A DNA stretch of 64,000 nucleotides from Agrobacterium larrymoorei (GCF_030819275.1 NZ_JAUTBL010000002.1:684501-748500); one strand, 5' to 3'; positions 17,848 to 29,425 are shown, counted from the first letter of the stretch. Numbers and translations: made by a program. The notes: generated by a model from the sequence alone, not told the origin.

Positions 17848-18966
17848 TCACAGATAAAGGCCTTCGCGCATGTGGCGCATCAGGTCCGTTACTTTAGCAT
17901 CTGGTGTTTCAAGCAGAACGATACGCAGTTCGACGACGAGATCGCCGAAGGTGCCATTTTCTTTTTGTAAGCCTTTGCCCGGCACGTGAATGGCCTTGTC
18001 CGAACCGGACCATGCCGGCACTGAAACCTGCTGCTCTCCACGAGGCGAGTGAACCTTGGCCTCGCATCCCAGCACCGCATCGGCAAGTGCGAGCGGTAGA
18101 CTTGTGTGGATATCGTAGCCCTTCACGGTGAACGCGTCGTCGCGGGCGGTCAAAACCGTGACCACGAGATCGCCACGTGGCGTTTCCGGCAGCTTGAGAC
18201 CCTGGCCCTTCAGTCGCACCACATGTCCATCGGTGGTTCCGATCGGCAGATGAAAGCGCACTTCCCGCTCATCGGGCATGCGAAGCGTCACCTGCTTCTG
18301 AGCGATAATGTCGTTCACGGTTACAATGGCTTCGGCCGTCATGTCGGGTGCTTTCTCCACGACCGGAGGAGGCGCCTTGAAACGACGGATAAGGGCGTTG
18401 AAAAAGCCGAGGGCAACGGAGTTTCCGGCGTCCGATGTTTCGCGAGCGGATGCGTCGTCGACCGATCCGTTGACGGCGGATTTTCCCGCGTCAACGCCGC
18501 CTTTTACCTTCGCTTCCGCACCGAAAATGCGTTCCAGCATATCCTCGGGAGATTCCGGTTTGGCGCTACCCTTTGTTGCGGTGGCAGAGGGATCTTCTGT
18601 GCTCTCTGCGGCCGCCTTCTCGTTGCGCGCCTGCGCCCGGGCCAGTTCTTCCATCAGCTTTTCGGCGGCCTTTGCGCGTTCCGCAGCCTGGCGGGCGGCC
18701 TCCCTTGCGGCTTCCCGCTTCTGCATAATGGTTTGTTCGCGTTGCTTGCCGTCTGAGGCCCGACGCGCCTGGTCGTAGAAACCGCGCTTCTTTGGATCCT
18801 TCAGCAGATCGTAGGCCTGTCCAATCTCGGTGAAGCGTGCGGTGGCATCCGGATCATCGCGATTGTGATCGGGATGAACGGTCTTCGCCTTGGAACGCCA
18901 GGCGGCCTTTATCTCGTCCGAATCGGCATCGTGCTTGACGCCGAGAATTGAATAGGGATCACGCAT
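17848..18966 (-). CDS. DnaJ-class co-chaperone (CbpA-like)
   Basis: This 372-residue protein has an N-terminal J domain (residues 1-68) with the HPD motif in VHPDHNRDD, which stimulates Hsp70 ATPase. A long charged, alanine- and glutamate-rich coiled region follows (about 75-170). The C-terminal part (about 210-370) has the two beta substrate-binding domains seen in CbpA, ending GLYL. It has no zinc-finger CxxCxGxG repeats, so it is not the main DnaJ. The ATG at 18966 is preferred over a GTG three codons upstream, which lacks a ribosome site. Exact partner is unknown. Confidence 0.88.
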   Translation of the reverse strand: MRDPYSILGVKHDADSDEIKAAWRSKAKTVHPDHNRDDPDATARFTEIGQAYDLLKDPKKRGFYDQARRASDGKQREQTIMQKREAAREAARQAAERAKAAEKLMEELARAQARNEKAAAESTEDPSATATKGSAKPESPEDMLERIFGAEAKVKGGVDAGKSAVNGSVDDASARETSDAGNSVALGFFNALIRRFKAPPPVVEKAPDMTAEAIVTVNDIIAQKQVTLRMPDEREVRFHLPIGTTDGHVVRLKGQGLKLPETPRGDLVVTVLTARDDAFTVKGYDIHTSLPLALADAVLGCEAKVHSPRGEQQVSVPAWSGSDKAIHVPGKGLQKENGTFGDLVVELRIVLLETPDAKVTDLMRHMREGLYL

Positions 18967-19110
18967 CCGAACCACCAGTTACGCCCGAAACTGCTGCCGC
19001 TTGTCGAAGCGGCCTGAAACAGAAGAAACTCAGACCTGAACGTGCCAACCTTCGAAAATGTTGCACGATCAGTGTCTTGAACTGGATAGGACTGTGGCAA
19101 GAAGTTGCTA

Positions 19111-19155
19111 ATCAGACCTTTACAGACGCGTTACTGAGCGCGTCGCCGGTCTGAT
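19111..19155. repeat. Nested inverted repeat between lipoprotein and DnaJ genes
   Basis: ATCAGACC pairs with GGTCTGAT, and inside it GACGCG pairs with CGCGTC. It lies 23 bases past the lipoprotein stop codon and could be its terminator or part of the dnaJ-like gene's upstream region. No T-run is visible. Confidence 0.4.
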
Positions 19156-19177
19156 CTCTGAGGATAGGGTAAATGTT

Positions 19178-19627
19178 TTACTTCTGGTCGAAGCGGGTCA
19201 TCAGCCATTCGCCTGTCTCGGAAAGGCACGCTTGACCCGTATAGCTGGCCACGCCTTCAAAGGAATGGCGCGTGGTGTTGAAGTTGCGGCAGACGAAGCC
19301 GGTGCTTCTGTCTTCGCTGATCGCGGTTACGACGCCAGCGCTGCCGGTTGCAGCATTCGCCCATGGAACGGGGGAATCGGCAACTTTCACCAGGTCGGCA
19401 GACGTGACAGCATTGCGAATGGTGGCATCATCGGAGAGCACGGGCTGGGTCGGCTGGTTTGGCACGGACGCCGTGGAGAGCGAGCGGTCGACTTTTTCGC
19501 CGCCGAAAAGATCAAGACTGACACAGCCTGTCAGTGCAACGGCCATAAAGCCGGCGGCAAAAACATTGACGACCGATGACAGGAAGCTCTTTGTGCGACT
19601 GTTCGACTTTGCTATGACGATCACCAT
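19178..19627 (-). CDS. Outer-membrane lipoprotein-like surface protein (RT0821/Lpp0805 family)
   Basis: The 149-residue protein has a lipoprotein signal: a hydrophobic stretch [16 protein letters not shown] with the lipidated cysteine at about residue 35. The remainder is short with three cysteines, including one in [15 protein letters not shown], as in the RT0821/Lpp0805 group of surface proteins. The role is unknown. Either the ATG at 19627 or the GTG at 19624 could be the start; AAGAG lies just upstream. It is divergent from pdxH with 57 bases between, so promoters overlap there. Confidence 0.8.
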   Translation of the reverse strand: MVIVIAKSNSRTKSFLSSVVNVFAAGFMAVALTGCVSLDLFGGEKVDRSLSTASVPNQPTQPVLSDDATIRNAVTSADLVKVADSPVPWANAATGSAGVVTAISEDRSTGFVCRNFNTTRHSFEGVASYTGQACLSETGEWLMTRFDQK

Positions 19628-19684
19628 CTCTTACCCAGAACTCATCTCTGGTACGCAAATCAGCTTTGGAGCATTTTATTCAAT

Positions 19685-20305
19685 ATGTCGGAAACGGGGT
19701 TAACATCTAGTGACTTCACGGAAGAAAATGAACCATTCGCGCTTTTCGCTGAATGGTTGCGTGATGCAACCGCGTCCGAGATAAATGATCCAAACGCGGT
19801 GGCGCTGGCCTCCGTGGACGAGGACGGAATGCCGAGCGTGCGCATGGTGCTGTTGAAAGCGGCGGATGAACGCGGCTTTGTGATCTACACGAATTTCGAG
19901 AGCCGCAAGGGTCGCGAGCTTCTTGGACAGCAGAAGGCCGGCTTGTGCTTCCATTGGAAAAGCCTCCGACGACAGGTCCGCATTCGAGGTTTGGTGGAGA
20001 TCGTCTCGGACGAAGAGGCAGATGAATATTATGCCTCACGCCCCCGTGGCAGCCGTATCGGTGCCTGGGCCTCCAAGCAGTCCCGACCGCTGGAAAGTCG
20101 CTTCGCGCTTGAAAAGGCCGTGGCGGAATACACCGCCAAATATGCGTTGGGTGATATTCCGCGTCCCCCATATTGGTCGGGCTTCCGCATCAATCCGCTG
20201 ACCATCGAATTCTGGCACGACCGGAAATTCCGTCTCCACGACCGCGTGGAATTCCGGCGGGAAACCACTGACGCCGCATGGGCGAAGGTCCGCATGTACC
20301 CGTAA
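19685..20305 (+). CDS. pdxH: Pyridoxamine 5'-phosphate oxidase
   Basis: PdxH oxidises pyridoxine or pyridoxamine 5'-phosphate to pyridoxal 5'-phosphate with FMN. The 206-residue protein has the conserved RMVLLK segment, YTNFESRKG, the FMN-contact [12 protein letters not shown] and the C-terminal signature [22 protein letters not shown] (about residues 168-189). All are intact. The stop codon TAA at 20303-20305 lies inside the arm of an intergenic repeat, so the C-terminal end may have been set by that element. The divergent neighbour is the lipoprotein gene at 19178. Confidence 0.96.
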   Translation: MSETGLTSSDFTEENEPFALFAEWLRDATASEINDPNAVALASVDEDGMPSVRMVLLKAADERGFVIYTNFESRKGRELLGQQKAGLCFHWKSLRRQVRIRGLVEIVSDEEADEYYASRPRGSRIGAWASKQSRPLESRFALEKAVAEYTAKYALGDIPRPPYWSGFRINPLTIEFWHDRKFRLHDRVEFRRETTDAAWAKVRMYP

Positions 20306-20412
20306 AGCGCCGTGCGTCCCATTGGACGCACAAAGGACGCTTTACCTTTTTGAAGCGACGCATCGTGCTTTCCGAAAATCGAGTCCGATTTCGGGCGGAT
20401 GCCGTAAGCGGG
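20302..20412 (+). repeat. Rhizobial palindromic intergenic repeat, copy 2
   Basis: It contains GTAAAGCG/CGCTTTAC enclosing GTGCGTCC/GGACGCAC (20302-20345), then a GCATCGTGCTTT core and CCGAAAATCG with CGATTTCGG. The same order is found inverted at 4622-4730. It overlaps the last codons' end of pdxH by four bases and stops about 60 bases before the MazG-like gene. Confidence 0.7.
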
Positions 20413-20474
20413 ATGGCCGTCGACAGCGGCGGCCGAATCGTGATCAGTATTCGTGTGAACGAAGAGGGAACACG

Positions 20475-20786
20475 ATGCTGGCCGACTTGATGCAAAAATT
20501 CGAAAAAGCTTCGGCGTCCTATGCCGCATCAAACAGTATTGAGCGCGATCCGGACTGGTTCATGCTGAAGCTGCAGGAAGAGGTTGGCGAGGTAACGCAA
20601 GCGTGGAACCGCTTGACGGCGCGCGGTCGGGCAAAGGGCAAAACGGCAGAAGAGATGAGGCAGGACCTTTCGGACGAGCTGGCAGACCTGTTCGGCCACG
20701 TTCTTCTGCTTGCCCATCACAACCAGCTTGATCTCATCGGTTCGATCCAACGCAAATGGCGCTTCGATCCAGCCGCCTCGGATTAG
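20475..20786 (+). CDS. MazG-like nucleotide pyrophosphohydrolase domain protein
   Basis: This 103-residue all-alpha protein belongs to the MazG/dUTPase-like NTP pyrophosphohydrolase superfamily. The metal-binding pattern is present: KLQEEVGEVTQAW (EExxE) and later DELADLFGHVL (ExxD). Such single-domain proteins act as dimers that clean up non-canonical nucleotides, but the substrate here is unknown. The ATG at 20475 has AGAGGG upstream. The longer open frame to 20322 is repeat sequence. Its stop overlaps, tail to tail, the stop of the HAD gene on the other strand. Confidence 0.85.
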   Translation: MLADLMQKFEKASASYAASNSIERDPDWFMLKLQEEVGEVTQAWNRLTARGRAKGKTAEEMRQDLSDELADLFGHVLLLAHHNQLDLIGSIQRKWRFDPAASD

Positions 20787-21458
20787 CCACGCGTCGGTTC
20801 CGCGCGCAGCAATGCAGCGACGTCCGAGAGACTATGGCAGATCGCAACGCATTTCTCCCGCATTCGCTCGGTCGCAGGCGCTACATCCGGCACCATCACC
20901 GTCATCATCCCCGCAGAGGAAGCGGATTGAACGCCATGATAGGAATCCTCCAGCGCCATGCATTGTGCGGGATCGACGCAGAGACGGTTGGCGGCAGATA
21001 AGATACGGCATGGGTGAAGGCTTGGGCTCGGTATAATCCTCGCGCGCCACGATGTGATCGAAGCGCCCGAGGAGGTTGTGAGGTCCGAGGTGTCGATCGA
21101 CGGATTCGTGCCGGGATGAGGTGGCGATGGCGCGCGGCAGCTTCAGATCGTCCAGCAGGTCGAGCATCTCCACAACGCCAGTCTTGATCTGCACGCCCCC
21201 TGCCATGCTGATCGCCAGGTGGCGTAGCCATGCGTCGCGAAACGCATCCATGGGGAAATCCGCACCATTCTCGGCAATGATGGTTCCGCTGATCACATCC
21301 CACGGACTGCCGCAGACACGTTGGTAAAGCTCGACAGGCAAGTTGTGCCCGCCCTCTTGCGATGCCGCAAGAAAGGAGTCGCGGTAAAGCGTCTCGCTGT
21401 CGATCAGGAGGCCATCCATATCGAAGATGACCGCTTTCGGCATGTGCGGTAATGTCAT
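20783..21458 (-). pseudogene. HAD-superfamily phosphatase gene with a frameshift
   Basis: The N-terminal 158 or so residues are a normal HAD-IA phosphatase: DMDGLLIDSE (nucleophile Asp), ATSSRHESV (motif II) and KPSPMPYL (motif III). The reading frame then breaks near 20996. In the next frame the sequence continues as a proper family C-terminus, ALEDSYHGVQSA and onward, reaching a stop at 20783. An extra base in the run at about 20996 (GGCGGCAGATAAG instead of GGCGGCGATAAG) would explain it. It may be a real inactivating mutation or a sequencing error. The product of the unshifted frame would have an unrelated tail of about 50 residues. I prefer the ATG at 21458 because AAGG lies seven bases upstream. 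Confidence 0.8.
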
Positions 21459-21467
21459 GTCCATGCC

Positions 21468-21905
21468 TTACTCGAACCGAAAGACGCGTTCGCCGAGGCT
21501 CTCGAAAGGGCGAATGAGATAGCCATCCGGGTCGGCAACGACGAACTGCCGGTTGCCTACCTCAGTCTCTCCTTTGCGATACCATTTCTCTTCGAGCGGG
21601 AGAAAGAGCGGAACGCGTGCAAGCTCCAACCTGTCAAGGATGAGCTGGAGGGAGGGAACGGCCAGTTGCAGGTTCATGCCGCGGCCGAAGGGATAGCTGA
21701 TCGGCGCATTCTCCTGCTCGAAGGTACGTCCAGCACCGATCTGGTCGATCATCAATTGCGCGTCGCCGAGCGCCAGATAGGTGAAACCTTCTTCCGGGCG
21801 CTCATAGACGACATGAAAGCCGATCAGGTCACAATAGAATGTGCGGCTCTTGTGCCAGTCGCTGACGGCAAGTTCGGGAACGAGTGCATTGGAAACGAAG
21901 GTCAT
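21468..21905 (-). CDS. VOC-superfamily protein, bleomycin-resistance/glyoxalase-like
   Basis: This 145-residue protein has the vicinal oxygen chelate fold, with paired beta-alpha-beta-beta-beta modules. The bleomycin-binding-type features are AVSDWHKSRTFY, FTYLALGDAQLMIDQ and the C-terminal VVADPDGYLIRPFE. It could bind a small electrophilic or antibiotic ligand, but resistance is not proven by sequence. AGGA lies five bases before the ATG. The downstream HAD gene starts 9 bases beyond its stop, so they share a transcript. Confidence 0.82.
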   Translation of the reverse strand: MTFVSNALVPELAVSDWHKSRTFYCDLIGFHVVYERPEEGFTYLALGDAQLMIDQIGAGRTFEQENAPISYPFGRGMNLQLAVPSLQLILDRLELARVPLFLPLEEKWYRKGETEVGNRQFVVADPDGYLIRPFESLGERVFRFE

Positions 21906-21933
21906 CTTTTCCTGATCAATGGGGAAGGGGTGT

Positions 21934-22452
21934 TTATCGTGCGGATGAGGGCGGGATTTCGGTGTTCAGCGTCTTATGAATGAAGTCGGACTTGGCCTGC
22001 GTATAGGCATCGCCGTCATGCTTGTATGTCTTGGCGAGCACCATCTTAAGCGTCGCATAGTCATTGGCAAGAGAGGGGTTCTGGCGAAGGATGTCACGGA
22101 AACGCATTCTATTCTGGTGGGTCTTGCTGCCCGGCGGGCAAAGATAAACGCGAAGACCCGGCAACGGATCCCGAACCATGAAAGCAAACACGCCGTCACC
22201 ATGGCGCGATCCGCGTGGCTCAAAGCCAGCGGCTTCCATGCGTGACCTGGCATCGTCCATGCAGCTGGAATGCTTCAGGACGACATCGATATCGATATAA
22301 GGCTTGGCGGGAAGATTGGCGACGGATGTACTGCCGACATGCTCGATGTTTTCGATCATGCCGCTCAACAACAGGACCAGACGGTCTTGAGTATCGAGAT
22401 AGAGACACGGCCAGTCAGGATCGTAGGCAACGATCTCGACGAGCGTTGCCAT
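21934..22452 (-). CDS. GrpB family protein (nucleotidyltransferase-like fold)
   Basis: This 172-residue protein belongs to the GrpB/UPF0157 family, with the signature VGSTSVANLPAKPYIDIDVV (about residues 39-58) and RVYLCPPGSKTHQNRMRFRD. The family shares the polymerase-beta-type nucleotidyltransferase fold but has no agreed function. The ATG at 22452 follows GAGGTG with five bases between. It stands between tldD (upstream on the same strand) and the VOC gene, so the three are probably one operon with the HAD gene. Confidence 0.88.
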   Translation of the reverse strand: MATLVEIVAYDPDWPCLYLDTQDRLVLLLSGMIENIEHVGSTSVANLPAKPYIDIDVVLKHSSCMDDARSRMEAAGFEPRGSRHGDGVFAFMVRDPLPGLRVYLCPPGSKTHQNRMRFRDILRQNPSLANDYATLKMVLAKTYKHDGDAYTQAKSDFIHKTLNTEIPPSSAR

Positions 22453-22461
22453 CCGCCCACC

Positions 22462-23877
22462 TCAAGCCCTGGTGCCGCCGACCGTGATCTGGTCCATGCG
22501 CAGATGCGGCTGGCCGACGCCGACTGGTACCCACTGGCCTGCCTTGCCGCAATTGCCAATGCCCGTGTCGAGCTTCATGTCGTTGCCGATCATGGTCACA
22601 CGCTTCATCGCGTCCGGTCCGTTGCCAATCAGCATGGCACCCTTGACGGGTGCGCCGATCTTGCCGTTCTCGATGAGATAGGCTTCCGTGCAGCCAAAGA
22701 CGAATTTGCCCGAAGTGATGTCCACCTGACCGCCGCCGAAGGAAACGGCGTAGATTCCCTTCTTGACCGACGCGATGATCTCTTCCGGCGTCTTGTCGCC
22801 GCCGAGCATATAGGTGTTGGTCATGCGCGGCATGGGAACGTGGGAATAGCCCTGACGGCGTCCGTTGCCCGTTGCCGTCATACCCATCAGCCGGGCATTC
22901 TGCCGGTCCTGCATATAGCCGACCAGCTTGCCGTTTTCGATCAGTACATTGTAGCCGGACGGCGTGCCCTCGTCGTCCACCGTCAGCGAGCCGCGGCGGT
23001 TGTCGATGGTGCCATCATCCACCACCGTGACGCCGGGTGCGGCCACCATTTCACCAAGCAGTCCCGCAAAGGCAGATGTTTTCTTGCGATTGAAATCGCC
23101 CTCGAGACCATGTCCGACGGCTTCATGCAGCATGACGCCAGGCCAGCCGGAGCCGAGCACGACATCCATCGTACCAGCAGGCGCATCGATCGCTGTGAGA
23201 TTGACCAGCGCCTGACGCAATGCTTCGTCGGCACCTCGCTGCCAGCTCTCGGTTTTGATGAAATCGCCGAAGCCGACGCGTCCACCAATGCCGTAAGAGC
23301 CGGTCTCCTGGCGATCGCCTTCACCGGCTACGACGGAAATATTGATGCGCGTCATCGGACGGATATCGCTGACGCGGTGGCCATCGGCGCGAAGAATATC
23401 GACGATCTGCCAACTCGCAGCGATCGACGCAGTCACCTGACGAACTTTCGGATCCTTGTCCCGCAGATAGCTGTCGATTTCGGTCAGAAGCTTCACCTTT
23501 TCCTCGAAGGAGGGTGAGCCGATGGGGTTCTCGTCACCATAGAGCTTCTTGTTGGTCCGCTGAGGTGCCGCCGCGTAAGAGCCGGAGTAGCCCTTGGTGA
23601 CTGCGCCGACAGCATCGGCCGCGCGTTGCAATGCCGCAGTCGAAAGTTCACCCGCATGGGCGTAGCCAACGGTTTCGCCAGCGACCGCACGAAGGCCGAA
23701 GCCCTGATCGGTATTGAAGCTGCCACCCTTCAGGCGACCATTGTCGAAGGTCAGCGATTCCGCCTGGGCGTGTTCGACGAAGAGTTCGCCGTCATCGGCA
23801 CCGGCAAGCGCGTCTGCCACGCGGCTCCGCAACGTCCCCTCATCGCAATCGAAAAGCGTCAGAAGGTCTTGGGTCAT
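22462..23877 (-). CDS. tldD: TldD metalloprotease
   Basis: TldD is the zinc protease half of the TldD/TldE (PmbA) pair, which processes modified peptides such as microcin B17 and assists DNA gyrase control. The 471 residues include the zinc motif HEAVGHGLEGD (about residues 259-269) and the C-terminal KVFGCTEAYL-like and GGGQVDITSGKF segments. The partner pmbA is not in the window. The start ATG at 23877 has no strong ribosome site. GrpB follows 10 bases after the stop. Confidence 0.94.
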   Translation of the reverse strand: MTQDLLTLFDCDEGTLRSRVADALAGADDGELFVEHAQAESLTFDNGRLKGGSFNTDQGFGLRAVAGETVGYAHAGELSTAALQRAADAVGAVTKGYSGSYAAAPQRTNKKLYGDENPIGSPSFEEKVKLLTEIDSYLRDKDPKVRQVTASIAASWQIVDILRADGHRVSDIRPMTRINISVVAGEGDRQETGSYGIGGRVGFGDFIKTESWQRGADEALRQALVNLTAIDAPAGTMDVVLGSGWPGVMLHEAVGHGLEGDFNRKKTSAFAGLLGEMVAAPGVTVVDDGTIDNRRGSLTVDDEGTPSGYNVLIENGKLVGYMQDRQNARLMGMTATGNGRRQGYSHVPMPRMTNTYMLGGDKTPEEIIASVKKGIYAVSFGGGQVDITSGKFVFGCTEAYLIENGKIGAPVKGAMLIGNGPDAMKRVTMIGNDMKLDTGIGNCGKAGQWVPVGVGQPHLRMDQITVGGTRA

Positions 23878-24015
23878 CGCGTACTCCAGGCGTCAGCATC
23901 CATCATCTGTTCATGTGAGATTTAGGTGCTGGAATGTGGCGGCGCAAGCCGCCTCACAGGTCTGTTGAGGAATTGTCAATCGGTAGCATCGCGGCGCGCT
24001 GCCGGCCCACATAGC

Positions 24016-24534
24016 TCAGGGAAGAGCGTCATAGCCTTCAGCAAAGCCACTGAGTTCGATCGGAATACCGACACGATCCTGATCGACCGATTCACGCAAT
24101 GCGAACACCGCATGCTTTCCCGCGCGCAAAACCTTCATCAACTCGTCATCGATATCGACTTCCACATAGCAGCCCTCGGAGAAGCAGCGGGTGAAATAGG
24201 CGCGGCCGATATTGTTGTTGTCGATATAAAGTTCCATTCCATCCTTCAGCAGCACGCCGAGCGGTGCGAGGATGCGAAGGATGCGGGATTTGCGGTCAGC
24301 GGTCTTCAGCACCACGACGGAAAGGCCAACTTCCGGGCGATCGTCGGCAATGACGTTCTGCATCAATGCGCATTGCTCTTCGGACGCGCCAGCGGGCTTG
24401 TCGCAGATGACCGACCATGAGCCGTGTGTGGACTTCGGCGTACCAGGCGGTTGCTGGGCGACGCTCGCGCCGGACGCGAGAAGAGAGAAACCGGCGGCGA
24501 CAAGAGCGGCGCGCGCAATCGGGGGCAGACGCAT
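24016..24534 (-). CDS. Invasion-associated locus B (IalB)-like protein
   Basis: This 172-residue secreted protein has a signal peptide (residues 1-26, ending SVA) and a mature domain of the IalB family (DUF of Bartonella invasion protein B). Features are the HGSWSVICDKP start, SEEQCALMQ and the paired cysteines in RCFSEGCYVEVDID. IalB is known for host-cell entry in Bartonella, but in soil rhizobia its role is unclear and probably in the cell envelope. AGAGG stands five bases before the ATG. The next gene is tldD, 138 bases away. Confidence 0.85.
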   Translation of the reverse strand: MRLPPIARAALVAAGFSLLASGASVAQQPPGTPKSTHGSWSVICDKPAGASEEQCALMQNVIADDRPEVGLSVVVLKTADRKSRILRILAPLGVLLKDGMELYIDNNNIGRAYFTRCFSEGCYVEVDIDDELMKVLRAGKHAVFALRESVDQDRVGIPIELSGFAEGYDALP

Positions 24535-24865
24535 GGATACCTCTGGAATTCGAATCAGTGCGCTATTTTGACTTCCGATACGGGAAATGAAAGAGCTGGC
24601 TTCCTCATTTCCAAGTGAGTACGGCCAAAATAGGACCTGCCACAGCTTAAATCCGTTGCAGCTTCAGCAATGGCGAGCACCATTTGTCATGTTTGGAGAT
24701 CGTTACAGCGAAGGGTGAGCGGGAAGAATTTGGGGAAGAAAAATGCCTCTCTCCGAAAGCTGGGCGATATTGCGGCAGTGGACAAACTATGATTTGAGTC
24801 TAAGCTATAAGCATGGATTCTGTGCCTGGGATTGATCATGACCAGGTGCGTGAGGGAGAGGTACC
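24535..24865. other. Divergent promoter region between ialB-like gene and ctaC
   Basis: No ORF, RNA gene or clear repeat is visible in these 331 bases. They must hold the promoters of the two divergent units. A plausible but unproven -35/-10 pair is TTGAGT then TATAAG near 24794-24810. I see no Fnr/FixK box. Confidence 0.5.
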
Positions 24866-27480
<2,615 letters not shown>

Positions 27481-27501
27481 GGCATTTTGTCCGAGCGTTT
27501 T

Positions 27502-27540
27502 GTCCGGCGTAACATGATAGATGTCAGTTTTACGCCGGAC
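27502..27540 (+). other. Intercistronic hairpin between ctaD and ctaB
   Basis: GTCCGGCGTAA pairs perfectly with TTACGCCGGAC around a 17-base loop, with matching T and A flanks. No T-run follows, so it is more likely an RNA processing or stability element that separates ctaD from the assembly genes than a full terminator. It may lower ctaB expression. Confidence 0.6.
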
Positions 27541-27596
27541 GAAATGAGATAGGGCGCCGCATTGCGATGGGGCGTCTTTCGGGAAAGCAGGAAATA

Positions 27597-28550
27597 ATGA
27601 CCGTTATTGACAATCGCGACACGCTGGCAATCGACTCCGCTTCGCTTTCGGAAGCTGGCGCGCGTGATTATTTTGAGCTCTTGAAGCCCCGTGTCATGTC
27701 GCTGGTGGTGTTCACGGCCTTTACCGGGCTCATTCTGGCGCCCGGAGAGATCAATCCGATCCTGGGCCTGATCGCGATCCTCTGCATTGCCGTCGGGGCA
27801 GGGGCCTCCGGCGCTCTGAACATGTGGTACGATGCCGATATCGATGCGGTCATGTCCCGCACGGCCAAGCGTCCCATCCCATCCGGCCGGGTCGCACCGG
27901 GTGAGGCGCTGGCCTTCGGACTGACGCTTTCGGTGTTTTCGGTTGCCATTCTGGGTCTCGCGGTCAACTGGTTTGCGGCCGGTCTTCTCGCCTTTACCAT
28001 CTTCTTTTATGCTGTCGTCTATACGATGTGGCTCAAGCGATCGACGCCGCAAAACATCGTTATCGGCGGTGCGTCAGGTGCCTTTCCGCCCATGATCGGC
28101 TGGGCCTGTGTGACCGGCAATGTCTCCCTCGACAGCACGATCCTGTTTCTGATCATCTTTCTCTGGACGCCCGCGCATTTCTGGGCCTTGGCGCTCTTCA
28201 AGATGCGCGACTACGGCTCTGTCGGCATTCCGATGATGCCGAACGTCGCCGGTGAACGCTCGACCAAGAATCAGATGATCGTCTATGCCGTACTGACCAT
28301 GGCGGTCGCCGTGGCCCCCTATTTTTCCGGTCTCGCTGGATTGGGATATGGTATTTTCGCTGCGGTACTGAGCGTCATCTTCGTCTACTGTTCCATCTCC
28401 GTTCGGCGCATGCCGGATGGCGATGAAAAGATGATGCCGGCAAAGAAGATGTTCGCCTACTCGGTGTTCTACCTGTTTGCGATTTTCTCCGCGCTTTTGG
28501 CCGATCACCTCGTGCCGTCCTTTGTAACGATGTTTGGAGGTGCGGCGTGA
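27597..28550 (+). CDS. ctaB: Protoheme IX farnesyltransferase (heme O synthase)
   Basis: CtaB attaches a farnesyl chain to protoheme, the step that precedes heme A. The 317-residue protein is a UbiA-type prenyltransferase with about nine membrane helices. The prenyl-pyrophosphate site [19 protein letters not shown] (about residues 79-97) and the second aspartate-rich loop [14 protein letters not shown] are both present. The ATG at 27597 follows AGGAAA. Its stop overlaps the GTG of the following 44-residue ORF. The product feeds heme A into ctaD. Confidence 0.96.
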   Translation: MTVIDNRDTLAIDSASLSEAGARDYFELLKPRVMSLVVFTAFTGLILAPGEINPILGLIAILCIAVGAGASGALNMWYDADIDAVMSRTAKRPIPSGRVAPGEALAFGLTLSVFSVAILGLAVNWFAAGLLAFTIFFYAVVYTMWLKRSTPQNIVIGGASGAFPPMIGWACVTGNVSLDSTILFLIIFLWTPAHFWALALFKMRDYGSVGIPMMPNVAGERSTKNQMIVYAVLTMAVAVAPYFSGLAGLGYGIFAAVLSVIFVYCSISVRRMPDGDEKMMPAKKMFAYSVFYLFAIFSALLADHLVPSFVTMFGGAA

Positions 28551-28681
28551 TCGAGACCGTCAAGCTCAACGAAGCGCAGAAGAGGTCGAGGCGCGGGCGC
28601 AACGTCGCACTCGGCCTAACACTCGCGGCTCTGGTGGTGCTGTTCTACATCATCACCATCATCAAGATCGGCGGTCATTGA
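28547..28681 (+). CDS. Small membrane protein in the cta operon (CtaF/CoxF-like position)
   Basis: This 44-residue ORF fits the operon exactly. Its GTG start overlaps the ctaB stop by four bases (GTGA) and has GGAGG six bases upstream. The product has a basic N-terminal part with several Arg and Lys, a single hydrophobic helix (about residues 18-39) and an IKIGGH tail. Small proteins in this position in alphaproteobacterial cox operons are described as oxidase assembly factors, but I cannot show homology. It is too short for most gene callers. Function is inference. Confidence 0.75.
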   Translation: MIETVKLNEAQKRSRRGRNVALGLTLAALVVLFYIITIIKIGGH

Positions 28682-28708
28682 TCGCACGATATTCGGGAGG
28701 AGGGAGAC

Positions 28709-29317
28709 ATGGGAGCAGATCAAAAGACGACGGGAAATAGAAAGACGAGCAACGGCTCGATCCTTGTGCTTTGCCTCGTCTTCGTTTGCGGCATGGTCGG
28801 CATGGCCTATGCCTCTGTGCCTCTCTATCGCCTGTTCTGCCAGGTCACCGGCTATAACGGCACCACCCAGCGCGTCGAGCAATATTCCGATGTCGTTCTC
28901 GACAAAACGATGAAGGTGACCTTCGATTCGAATACCTCCAACGGGCTGAACTGGGACTTTCGTCCGGTAAACAAGATGGTCGAACCGAGGATCGGCGAGA
29001 CGATTCAGGTGACCTTCAAGGCGACCAACCGTTCGCCGGTAGCAACCACAGGCACGGCGGTCTTCAACGTGACGCCGATGGAGGCTGGTGCCTATTTCAA
29101 CAAGGTACAGTGTTTCTGCTTCACTGAGACGACGCTTCAGCCAGGAGAGACGCTGGAGATGCCGGTCGTGTTCTTTATTGATCCAGACATCGTCAAGGCC
29201 CGGGAAACGAAGAACATTCATACATTGACCTTGTCCTATACGTTTTATCCGTCAAAAGCGGAAAAACCGGTTGCGTCCTTACCGGCAAAGACTGAACGTG
29301 ACGAAACGAGACTGTGA
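28709..29317 (+). CDS. ctaG: Cytochrome c oxidase assembly protein Cox11 family
   Basis: CtaG delivers copper to the copper B site of subunit I. The 202-residue protein has one membrane helix at about residues 19-38 and a periplasmic immunoglobulin-like domain. Copper-binding cysteines are in [11 protein letters not shown] (about residues 134-144), and the conserved [13 protein letters not shown] after the helix is intact. GGAGGAGGGAGA lies before the ATG, a strong ribosome site. It follows the 44-residue ORF by 27 bases. Confidence 0.96.
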   Translation: MGADQKTTGNRKTSNGSILVLCLVFVCGMVGMAYASVPLYRLFCQVTGYNGTTQRVEQYSDVVLDKTMKVTFDSNTSNGLNWDFRPVNKMVEPRIGETIQVTFKATNRSPVATTGTAVFNVTPMEAGAYFNKVQCFCFTETTLQPGETLEMPVVFFIDPDIVKARETKNIHTLTLSYTFYPSKAEKPVASLPAKTERDETRL

Positions 29318-29425
29318 GAGGGAGGCGTGGTCGCAAGATCGCGCCATGGAATGAACCGGTTGCCTGATATCTACTCAGCGAGGCGGGTTCAGCGAGATAG
29401 GGAAGAGCCTTCGGGGATTGATCAC

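Noticed and set aside
20322..20474. N-terminal extension of the MazG-like protein
   Set aside because: It is repeat sequence; a good ribosome site precedes the ATG at 20475.
24700..24865. Fnr/FixK-type box before ctaC
   Set aside because: A GATTGATCATG sequence is present but the TTGAT-N4-ATCAA palindrome is incomplete.
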